DNA of 13,676 nt from Pirellulales bacterium (GTDB lineage: Bacteria; Planctomycetota; Planctomycetia; Pirellulales; JALHLM01). Under the pieces are notes generated by a model. It worked only from the letters and a program-made list of their open reading frames with translations, had not been told where the DNA came from and made no database searches. The position numbers and the translations under genes are program-made. Shown here piece after piece: positions 1 to 8,400 of the stretch (positions are counted from its first letter, which is position 1; each line of letters begins with the position of its first letter). The stretch spans positions 1 to 13,676 of the forward strand of contig JALHLM010000106.1 in assembly GCA_022844585.1 (NCBI GenBank), given 5' to 3'.

Positions 1-53
1 TCCGCATACGAGCGCCGACCCTCACGCTGCGACTTCCGCTTGATCCGGGGCAT
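1..53 (-). CDS. N-terminal fragment of a putative IS3-family OrfA (transposase subunit), partial
   Basis: Seventeen codons are visible before the window edge: MPRIKRKSQREGRRSYA. The ATG is preceded 8 nt upstream by GGAAGG, the best ribosome binding site in the window, which supports a real start. The basic leader followed by RRSY resembles IS3 OrfA proteins, in which this stretch leads into the helix-turn-helix DNA-binding domain. A likely IS3-type terminus about 66 bp upstream agrees. Seventeen residues cannot identify a family alone; another basic DNA-binding protein is possible. Confidence 0.42.
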   Translation of the reverse strand, partial: MPRIKRKSQREGRRSYA

Positions 54-119
54 AGAACCGTCCTTCCTGATTCCTTGAGAATAAGGTTTGGGACTGTCCA
101 GAAAACCCCAAGCACCTCA
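1..119 (-). mobile_element. End of a putative IS3-family insertion sequence (truncated by window edge)
   Basis: Read leftward from position 119, the sequence starts TGAGGTGCTTGGGGTTTTCT and continues with GGACAGTCC. A terminal TG and a GGACA core about 20 bases in are typical of IS3-family inverted repeats such as those of IS911 and IS150. A leftward start codon with a strong ribosome binding site follows 66 bp further in, which is the usual spacing from the end to orfA. Only one end is visible, so neither the matching inverted repeat nor the target duplication can be checked. The family assignment rests on recalled consensus and is tentative. Confidence 0.4.
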
Positions 120-380
120 ACCGTTCCTTACCTGTCGCAGGTTCACTCGCGGACGATTGCCGACCAGCGCTTTCGAATGTGTGCAGGCGTGCACTATTAA
201 TGGATTAATGGCGGGGCAAGCCAGATCGAACAGGCTGGCTTATCTGGAAATACTTAACGCGAAGGAGAAAACCGAGTTAAATACGGCTATACTGGGGAAG
301 GGTTTGAGTATGATTGCAAACGACGAAACCACTTGGACAAATTAGGTCTACAAGAAACCCTTGACAACCAAAGGTGCGGA
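120..380. other. Non-coding region between the IS3-like end and the DUF6174-like gene
   Basis: No convincing gene is visible. The stretch contains an inverted repeat GTGCA-GGCG-TGCAC (181-194), a tandem direct repeat of ATTAATGG (196-211), and a six-base inverted repeat CCAGAT/ATCTGG with a 15-nt loop (221-247). A TATACT hexamer at 288-293 could be a -10 element for the gene starting at 381, but no good -35 lies at the right distance. An open frame running through here to 345 starts inside the IS3-like end and matches nothing I recognise, so I treat it as chance. Confidence 0.4.
196..211. repeat. Tandem 8-bp direct repeat ATTAATGG x2
   Basis: The octamer ATTAATGG occurs twice back to back. 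It could be chance, an operator half-site pair, or the scar left when an insertion sequence with an 8-bp target duplication excised. Nothing in the flanks decides between these. Confidence 0.45.
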
Positions 381-917
381 ATGGGACGACTCTTGTCAAA
401 CAGAAAAGTCACGATTCTGTTGTTGGTGTTGGCCGTGGTTATTGGGTTTCGATTCTTCCGAAATTCTATGTATTACGGGCGAAACTCGGTTGAACCGCGT
501 TATCTGCCGCTGGTTTCGCTGGACGCCCTCGATACTGCCGAAGAGAAATGGCAGACTGTTGGATTACGGGATTACGATTTGGACTTGAAGTTCATTGCGG
601 AGGCGCGTACTTCGCTGATTCACGTAGAGGTCCGAAACGGAATTGCTGTGCGTATGACGCGGGACGGAATCGAGGAATTGAAGCCTGAAGTCTGCGACGA
701 GTGGACAATCGATTCACAGCTTCGCCAAATTCGGGAACGGCTCGCACCAGATGCCATCTTTCGATCTTCTCATGTGGAAGGCAGTCAAATGAGCATGTAT
801 GGGCTGTTCGATGAGAATTTTGGTTTTCCCAGTGATTATAGCCGCCAAGGATTTGGTTCCGCTGTGAAATTTCATATTAGGGTAATTGAATTTGCACCGA
901 AGTTGTCCCGTCGGTAG
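381..917 (+). CDS. Small membrane-anchored protein, DUF6174-like
   Basis: This predicted 178-residue protein has a basic N-terminus (MGRLLSNRK) and one hydrophobic segment at about residues 10-23, so it is probably anchored in the cytoplasmic membrane with the rest outside. The remainder resembles DUF6174 proteins in order: W57 and Y65-DLDLKF, a V-x-V-x-N-G strand at 82-87, TIDSQLRQI at 109-117, and a C-terminal YGLFDENFGFPSDYS segment (140-154), where the family has a Gly-Tyr-Pro-like turn followed by a closing strand. The function of that family is unknown. I chose the ATG at 381 rather than the in-frame start at 333 because it puts the hydrophobic segment at the N-terminus and has a weak AAGG 7 nt upstream. 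The gene lies between two insertion sequences and looks less G+C-rich than its neighbours, suggesting accessory cargo. Its stop lies just outside the probable end of the IS256 element, so its last residues could be insertion-derived. Confidence 0.68.
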   Translation: MGRLLSNRKVTILLLVLAVVIGFRFFRNSMYYGRNSVEPRYLPLVSLDALDTAEEKWQTVGLRDYDLDLKFIAEARTSLIHVEVRNGIAVRMTRDGIEELKPEVCDEWTIDSQLRQIRERLAPDAIFRSSHVEGSQMSMYGLFDENFGFPSDYSRQGFGSAVKFHIRVIEFAPKLSRR

Positions 918-2364
918 TTGAAAAGGCATTGGCTCCAGATTGATTGTTAAGCCCGCTGGCGTTGGGCGTCAAGTGTTGGGTGGACGACTCGTTCCAGAGC
1001 GTTGAGGAGTTCCTGCATGTGCTTGTGGCCTTTGACGCGTAGCGACTCTCGGCGTCGAGGAGTCCGGCCACGCACCAACGTTCGCGCATCGTGCCGTCAC
1101 GCCAGCGCTTCACGCGTCGCGTGAAGCTCTCGGCGACGCTGAACGCCGACTCGATAGGATTGGTGGTCGCCAACGTCTTCCGCAGTAGCTCCGGGACGCC
1201 CAGCCGCACGACCGTGAGCGTTTCCTCCCAGCCCTCCTCGAGACTGGCGGCCGCGGCGGGACTGATCTTTCGCAACCAGGTGATCGTGCCTTGGAGCAGC
1301 GTCCGGGCCTGCGTCTCGTTCGTCTCGTGATACGCGGCGTTCAACCGCTGTCGCAGTTCCTCGTGGCGTTGCTCCGCCAGATGCGCTTGCACGTTGCGCA
1401 GCTTGTGGATCTGGCACCGCTGGACGACGGCGTACTTGCCCCACACGCGAGCGACGGCCGCTCGTAAGGCCTTGGCCCCGTCCAGCACGAACAAGGTCGG
1501 CACATTGGTCGGCACGCCGCGTTCCCGCAACTCCTCCAACAGGGACGTGACGACCTCCGCGTTCTCCGTCGCTCCTTGTCGCAGGCCGAGGATCCGCTTG
1601 TGGCCGTCCGTCGTGACGCCCAGGGCCACCACCATCATTTCGCCCGCATAGGGCTGGGCATCGATGAAGATCACGGCGAACCGCTCGTGGTCGAAGCGCC
1701 GCTCAGCGAGCCGTTGGACTTCCTCGGCCGAGGCTCGCACAAAACCGCGGCTGACGCTCGACTTCTTCACGCCGACTCCTGTACATGCGAGGTCCACGAT
1801 CTTCTCGTAGCGCCGCGTCGACACCCCGTTGATGAGATGATTCAAGGCCGCCTGGGGCATGGCGTCCGGCGATTGCAAGAGCGCGTAACGCTCCAACTCC
1901 GCTTCGCCCCGCGCATCGGTGTAACGCATTCGCGGCTTGCGAATCGAGGCCTTTTGGCCGGCGATGGTCACATAGCCACCCTGGCGCCCGAACCGAGTCA
2001 ACTCGCGGTCGGGCCGGCGCTCATGCCGCTCGCCGCATCGCTGCGTGACCTCGTCCTCCAGCAGACGCTGGGCAACCAGCAGACCCATCTCCGTGGCAAA
2101 CGTCGACAGTGTTTGCCGGGACATCTCCACGAGTGCTTCCACATCGAGCGGAAGTTGCAGCTCCCGAGCAGGCGCCTGGGCCTGCTGCTCGATCCGGCGA
2201 CGCCGGACAGACTTGCCAGCACTAATGGAAGTCGCGGTCGCTTCTCTCGTTTGCGTACTCTCTTTCGATTCGTCATCGAAGCTACACCTCGTCTCGGCCG
2301 CGCGCAATCGCGACGCCTGTGCTGATTTGGCTGCCAGGAAGTTGGTTGCTCCGCCTGGGATCAC
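877..2364 (-). CDS. IS256-family (Mutator-type) transposase, C-terminally frameshifted
   Basis: This enzyme cuts and joins the ends of its own insertion sequence by DDE chemistry. Numbered from the GTG at 2364 (495 codons), D235 lies in VIFIDAQPY, D295 in LFVLDGAKAL and E405 in TTNPIESAF, the usual IS256 contexts. The family's Cys-His signature between the second Asp and the Glu is seen as QRCQIHKLRNV (314-324). The N-terminal part (about 75-225), including LLEDEVTQRCGERHER, is the normal DNA-binding region. After AESRY (438-442) the frame departs from the family: the expected ending RVKGHKHMQELLNALE occurs in the overlapping frame and stops at 947. The open frame instead reads an unrelated tail that runs antisense into the end of the DUF6174-like gene. 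The GTG start has no ribosome binding site, and the true start may be the ATG at 2276 in another frame. Family assignment is secure; activity is doubtful. Confidence 0.85.
   Translation of the reverse strand: MIPGGATNFLAAKSAQASRLRAAETRCSFDDESKESTQTREATATSISAGKSVRRRRIEQQAQAPARELQLPLDVEALVEMSRQTLSTFATEMGLLVAQRLLEDEVTQRCGERHERRPDRELTRFGRQGGYVTIAGQKASIRKPRMRYTDARGEAELERYALLQSPDAMPQAALNHLINGVSTRRYEKIVDLACTGVGVKKSSVSRGFVRASAEEVQRLAERRFDHERFAVIFIDAQPYAGEMMVVALGVTTDGHKRILGLRQGATENAEVVTSLLEELRERGVPTNVPTLFVLDGAKALRAAVARVWGKYAVVQRCQIHKLRNVQAHLAEQRHEELRQRLNAAYHETNETQARTLLQGTITWLRKISPAAAASLEEGWEETLTVVRLGVPELLRKTLATTNPIESAFSVAESFTRRVKRWRDGTMRERWCVAGLLDAESRYASKATSTCRNSSTLWNESSTQHLTPNASGLNNQSGANAFSTTDGTTSVQIQLP
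947..1039 (-). pseudogene. Out-of-frame C-terminus of the IS256-family transposase
   Basis: Thirty codons starting RVKGHKHMQELLNALERV and ending at a TAA (947-949) match the usual C-terminus of IS256-family transposases. They lie one base out of register with the main frame, and the break falls at about 1039-1041. Loss of one base in the gene explains this. No slippery heptamer is visible, so programmed frameshifting is unlikely. Confidence 0.75.
2276..2281 (-). promoter_or_regulatory. Possible translation start region of the original IS256 transposase (ATG at 2276-2274)
   Basis: On the minus strand GAGGTG (2290-2285) lies 8 nt before an ATG at 2276-2274. That ATG opens MTNRKRVRKREKRPRLP, a very basic leader of the kind common at transposase N-termini. 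It is not in the frame of the catalytic domain, so a second frameshift at about 2190-2230 would be needed. This is inference. Confidence 0.3.
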
Positions 2365-2404
2365 CTGTTATGTACAGGGCTATATATGATGCTGAGCGGC
2401 GTCG

Positions 2405-5400
2405 CTATTTGGCCTTCAACGGGGAATTACTTTGGCGACTTGCTCCACGAAGCACTCGACCTCTGAGATTCACGGGTTCAACCTCGTCGAACGACTGCAA
2501 TGCCGCATCAATCGCATCGAGACGAGCCGAACCCCGCTCGAGCTGCAATTCGTCGAGCGCGACCCGGTCTTCGAATGAACTCGCCAGTACGTCGAGTGCC
2601 CAGTCCATGGCGTTGTGTTTCGTCGTCGGTGTAGCGGAGCTGGCTTGAGTTTCCAGGAGAGCCTCGTCCCAGGCATTCGACGCGACGCGTCGGCGCGGCA
2701 TCGTCGCCAGCGAAGGCGTGCTGTCGGCGGACCCGAGATTGTTGCGCACGAAGTTCAAGTCTTGGATGTCGATCACGCCATTTCGGTCGAAGTCCGCCGG
2801 CAGATTCTCGCCCGTAGTGCCAAAATCGTTGCGGACGTTGTTCAAGTCGCCGACGGTGATGATTCGCACGAAGACCTGAATCGTCGTTTGCGCGGCGTTT
2901 CCTGCCGCATCGCTGGCCCGTACACGCAACGCGTGTTGTCCGCTAACTTCCAGGCGAATCGGCAACAGGAACGACATCCCGCTGAGCGTTGGCACGCCAA
3001 GGTCCTGGTTCGTCGTGACGTCGAACACGCTCACCGTTAAACCTGGCTCGGAAAGCTGGCCGCTGAGCACCAAGGCGATACTGTGCGCCTGCCACGCATC
3101 GGCGCCGATCAACGTCGCCGGCGACAAAGTAATTCCGGCCGGCGGCGCGGGAGGCAGGCGATCGAATTCGGCGGACAATCCGCCGACTCCCGCGTTCGCC
3201 GCGAAGTCCTGCACGTCTGCTGCGTTGACTTGCAGGGAGTAGTCAGCGGCGTCCGATGAAAACGCCGCTAGGCCCCGGATACGATACCGATTCGCGGCCA
3301 ACGGCGTGACGGAAACGGAGGCATCCAAGAGGATCGGCGCGCCGTCGGCCGTCAACACGAGATCGCGCCAATCGAACGTCGCGGCGCGGATCGGTTCGCT
3401 GAACGTCACGTCGATGGCGCCGAGGCCGTCGGGCACGCGCTCCGCGGCCACTTCTTCAATCGATGCTAATTGCGGCGCCGTGCCATCGAGCGTCCAGGAA
3501 ACGCACTTTCCGCCAACTCCCGCGCGTCCCGAAGCGTCGGCCACCGTGCGCGCATTGACGCAGAACTGGTAGTCGCCGTCGAGCGAGGTTTCGTCGGCCA
3601 GACCGGCGATGGAGTAGCCGCGCTCCGTGGTCTGCGAGAAGTTCAGTTCCGTCAATGGCACGTCGACGCCATTTCGCTTGAGTTGCAAGTCGCTCGCATC
3701 CAACGTGGCGAAGTCGATGGTCCGCGTGAACAGGACCTGCACGCCATCCAGCGGCGCGTTGACGAGCAAACCGGATGGACCGGCGATCGACTCGACCGCA
3801 GCCGCCAGCGAACCATTGACCCACTCGGCGCTCGCGGCGCCGAAACCCGCATTGCCGAATTCGTCCCGAACCAGCGAAGCGTCGACCGTGAGTCGATATT
3901 CGCCGTCATCGCTCGTCAAACTTTCGAGACCAGCGATGCGGAAGAGCTTTTCCGATTGCCCAACTGGAGTGATGGTCACGCCCGGTCCAATCAAGTTCGG
4001 GCCGCCGTCGCGCGTCAAACGAAGCGCCGTCACATCGACGCTGGCGAGATCCTCCGTGAACAACACGTCGAGCGAGGAAACGGCTTCGTTGCGCGGGTTC
4101 GGCGAAACTTGCTGCAAACTCTCCACTGACGGCGGAGATGTGTCGAGCGCCGTGTAGTACAGCGTATATCGCCCGGTGCTGTCGCGATCCACCAGGTGGA
4201 CGTTGTTCTCCAGACGCGGCGGATGGCCTTGTTCAATGAAGGTGCGATCCGTCTGCCAGAAATTATCCGGATTGAGCTCCGTCCCGTCCGAACGGACCAC
4301 GCGCGTAAGCCGCCATTTGCCGTCGCCGATGTCATGCGCGCGCAGATAGCCCCAACCGGCCGCCATGTCGACGGTCATTTCCACTACCGGATCGGCAACG
4401 GACGGCTTTAACGCGTCGAACGTCGGCTCGCCCGCCAACGCCACGGAGTGTACCGTGCCGTCCGAAAGATGAATCGTATCGGGCAGGTCTTCCGGAGCAT
4501 CCGGAACCTCGTTGGTCAGGAAGTCGGGCAATTCGTCTTCCTGCGAGTAAACTTGGTGAATCATTTCGAAAATCTTGACGCTCTTGATCAACGACAACCG
4601 CGGATCGCCGAGGCCGTCGATGTGTTCGAACGTGGCTTTGTAGTCGATGAACTGCCCCTGCAACGTGGAAGTCAGCAACCAGCGGGCGATCTTGATCTCG
4701 TCCGGCGCGATGTCCCCGAAATTGGCGATCAACGACGGCGTCAATTGGCTGAACCCGAGCGCCGAGAAAACCTCGGTGGCAATGATCTGGAAATCGATCA
4801 ACAGCCCCTTCTCATTCTCGATAATCCGCGGCTGCGCCGAAGTAATCTTCAAGTTCTTCGCCACCCCAGCGCCGTTGTTCTCGACCATCACAGCCAGCGT
4901 GTAAGGAATAGCCGGCTCAATCTCCGGATCCGTATGCGGATCATCGCTGAAGACGTCGCGCTGGTGGAAGTATTTGAGGTTGAGGGCGGGTTCGGGTTGA
5001 ACTACGATCCGCACCGAAGCGAGCGGAACGACGATTTCCTCGCCGTTCTCACGATATCGGAGCGTGCCCGCAATCGCATACTCCGTCGGCCCCGTCGCGG
5101 CCGCAGCTTCCAACGCGAAGATCATGAATTTGGCCAGCGCCGTCGTACTGGGAAGGATAACGCCGGTACCGTCGAGCGCATCGATTCCCTGCAGTGTCGT
5201 CGAGGCGATAGTAAAAAAGTGCGCTGCCGACGCGCCTGTGGCGTCTGTGAACAGCAGATCAAACCCAACAGACTCGACGGAAAGATTGCTGTCGAGGTTT
5301 GCGACTTCCAGGCTGCCCGCGAAAGTGGTGCGCGCAAGAACCGCCTCTTGCTCGATCCGGATTTTGACGCGCGCACAAACACCACCATCCGACCCACCGC

Positions 5401-8400
5401 CGCCAGTGTCCTCGGCTGGCGGTCCCTCGGTATAGCCAGCGTCAATGTAGTCTTGCGGGTTACACGGAGGAAACGGTGAACTGACGCCTGGTGATGGCTC
5501 AGAAACGCCAACAACGATCACTCCACCTGGGCCCGATTGTCCTGGACTACCTTCTGTCTCCGATGGCGGACCGGAGCAAATGCAATTCAAAATGTCAGCT
5601 GGGTTGACAAATGATCCGAAACCAATCGTCAATGCGTCGAGCAGCATGCACTTGCATTTGAAATCTGGTGGGAGCTTCACGCCAACGAGATCGGCACAAT
5701 CGCAGAGCAGTCCGATGATGCGATTTGGCGCCTTCAGCAGATTTGGCAAGGGTAACGCAGCTGGATTGTCGATGTTTCCATAGATGCAGTTGAAGAGATC
5801 ACGAAGAAAATAGAGTACGGGCAATTGCGCCGAGCGGTCGTAGCAGAGTAGTTTTCCTGCACATAGAATGCACCACTTGACAACGATTTCCGGGTCCTCG
5901 CATTCCTCCGGCTCGCCGTTAGCGCCGCCGCCTTCGACGAAATCGGACCGGCGGCGCACCAGCACTGGAATTGTCAATGAGCCCTTCGCGGGCAGAACTC
6001 CGACGTCGGTGATAAGAGGAATGACCTCGTAGATTTCCGTATGTCGCACCGAGATCGTTACGTTTTGAGCTGCGATGAGTCCATGATTCCTGATCGTGAT
6101 CTCGGTTTGCGTGGTTTCACCCTCGAGAACCATCGGCATGATGATGTTGTCATCGAACGTCACTACTGGAATGGGCACGTTCGTCTCAAATGTCGACTCC
6201 AACACGAGCTTATAGTTGTCGTCCGATTCCGTGGGCACAACTTCCCAGGAAACGGCCACAGTTTCTCTCGAAATGAGCACGTCGGCCAGAGTGACCACAC
6301 CGCCAACTAAGTCTACACTTGATCGATAGGACGTGTGCTTGGCCGCAGTCACTTCGAGGGTGTACGGGCCTTCTGAAACTTCGGACCATTGAATCAATCC
6401 TGACGCGTCAGTGACGCCTGATCTGACGATTTCGCCTGTGAACGGATCAGTCAGCTTTACTTGCGCTTCGGCAACTCGCGGCGCGCCCTCGGCGTAGTAC
6501 GTATACTCATCGGACACAACCACCTTGAGATCGCCGAGCAATTCGCTAATGCCATTGAAACGGAATGGCACGCCGAGCTGCATTTCGTCGGCAATGAGCG
6601 CCATCGTGCCGTAGTATTCCCCGAGGCGTGAGCCAGTTGGCAAGGTCAGCAACAATGTCAGGCGCGCGGATTCTCCCGGCCCCAAACTTGGCAACTCGGC
6701 TCCGGAGCCGCTTTTCAGCCACTCAACTTCCGGCAGGCGGATCGCAATGGGGCCGGTGGCTTTACCGCCGTCGTTGCGAACTTGAAACTCGACGATGCTT
6801 TGGCCGCCAATCAGCATGCCGCCGACCAGACTTTCGGGTGCTGCGACGAGGCGTGCCCGAAGCGGCTCAACCAAAACATGCACGGTTACGTCAAGGAACG
6901 CGCCCTCGGCGGAAGTGATGCGTAACTGCACGTCGCCACGCGTGACACTTGCATCGAGTGCCTGAAGGCGTACCCGCAGCGGCACATGCCCATCGCCGGG
7001 GATCGTCGACGTGGCGTCGTCATCGCCAAATGTGACGTCAACGTTGATGTTGCCAGGACGTCCCTGCACGAAGGCCTGGAGGTTCGTCAGCGCGAAGTCC
7101 GTGGGATTCGATAACTTAACTTCCGCAATCGTCGGCGATTGCCCTTCGATCAATCGCACGGTCACCTCATCCGGAGAGCTGCGCATGCCAACCAGCGTGA
7201 ACTCGTCTTGAACGACAAACGTTGACAATCCAGGATGCGTGGCGCCAATCGAATAGCGCCCGGCTTCCCCCGGCAACGGCACAAACGATGCTTGAAATCG
7301 TCCGTTGAAATCAGTCAGCGCGGCGATTTCGCGAATGAAGCCGCGATTCTGCAGATGAATGGAAACAATTTTGAAGCGCGCCGGCTCGCTTGTTCCCACA
7401 ATCCATGCCTCGCCCGAGAGTCGAATTTGCGTGTCGGCCAGCGCGACATCCACATCGGCTGCGACGGTGGCCTCATACTCGGCCACAACGTTCAGGGGCA
7501 CAATCGAAACGGTCACGTTGTTCGACTCGTTCAACTCCACCATCGAGTTTGTCGCATCGGTGATCACGATCATCCAGTATTGGCCGGGCGCTGCCGGTGC
7601 GAACGTACGGACGGAACGTGAAACGCCAATGCCCGACGGCAAATCCGCGTTGACAACGACTTCAGAGATGAGTTCGTCGTCGCCAGCGCTTGGATTCGCG
7701 GACAGAAAAACCAGTTCTCGCCAACTGCCAGAAGCGTTCGCAAGTCCAACGCTCTTGGTCGTGTAGCTAACGTCAAATTGGGACAGTGTGAGCACAGTCG
7801 ACTGCGACGCTACTTCGGTGACAATCAAATCGGGCAGGTTGACATCCGAGACGACAAAGGTAACCAGGCCGTCCGCAAGACCCTCGGCGGATGCGGTGAC
7901 CGTCACGGATTGGGCGCCATCCGTCACGCCATCGTTGGAAGTCGTAATGTCGATCTCAACCAAGGACTCTCCAGGTCGGAATGTTACCGTGGATGGAAGT
8001 TCAATTTCTCCTGGATTGTTCACCGCCAGTGAAACCGCCAACTCAAGATCCGCTGCACCGGTGCGGATCAAGGTCAGCGTCGTGGCGTTGAGCAATCCTT
8101 CGGCAACCGCCGAGTCGTTCACTTGCAATAACAAGGATGGCACGTCATCGTCGATCACTTCGAGGCTGGCGCTGGCCGCCCCATGTTCGAGGACATCCCG
8201 GTGGTCGGCGATCGGCCGCGCCTGCAGGGCCACGATACGATCTCCATCGGGCTCAACATTCTGAACAGTGCTCACGGGAAACGTCGTCGTGGCCCCACCC
8301 GCCGGAATTGTCACGGTCAGCGGAGCCGACAGCACTCCCTCAGGCAATACCGCGATTTGTACGACTTGTGGTTGATTCGTCACTCGATCACGGCTGACGG

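Larger units (their letters stand above)
918..2404 (-). mobile_element. IS256-family insertion sequence (approximate limits)
   Basis: One IS256-family transposase fills the space between two flanking genes. The element must lie roughly between the stop of the DUF6174-like gene (917) and the stop of the giant gene (2405), and it may overlap either. I could not find convincing terminal inverted repeats or an 8-9 bp target duplication by eye; a shared GAAGTTG (899-905 and 2339-2345) is too short and badly placed. The limits given are the gene boundaries, not proven ends. Confidence 0.55.

Noticed and set aside
88..345. Plus-strand open frame of 85 codons left of the DUF6174-like gene
   Set aside because: It starts inside the inferred IS3-like terminus and runs out of it, has no ribosome binding site and no recognisable similarity.
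1576..2325. Plus-strand open frame of 249 codons opposite the transposase
   Set aside because: It mirrors the codon pattern of the transposase on the other strand; the minus strand carries the DDE motifs and is the real gene.
2364..2378. Imperfect palindrome CCTGT-TATGT-ACAGG after the giant gene, as terminator or terminal repeat
   Set aside because: The stem is only 5 bp with no T-run, and no matching sequence was found at the other side of the IS256 element.
917..2420. GTTGAA..GGC shared by both sides as a terminal inverted repeat of the IS256 element
   Set aside because: The match is short, needs a 2-base gap, and the adjacent octamers (left and right) are not identical, so no target duplication supports it.
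4448..5479. Plus-strand open frame of 343 codons inside the giant gene
   Set aside because: It is antisense to the conserved module, has a shadow-like Arg/Glu/Asp-rich composition and no ribosome binding site or family motif.
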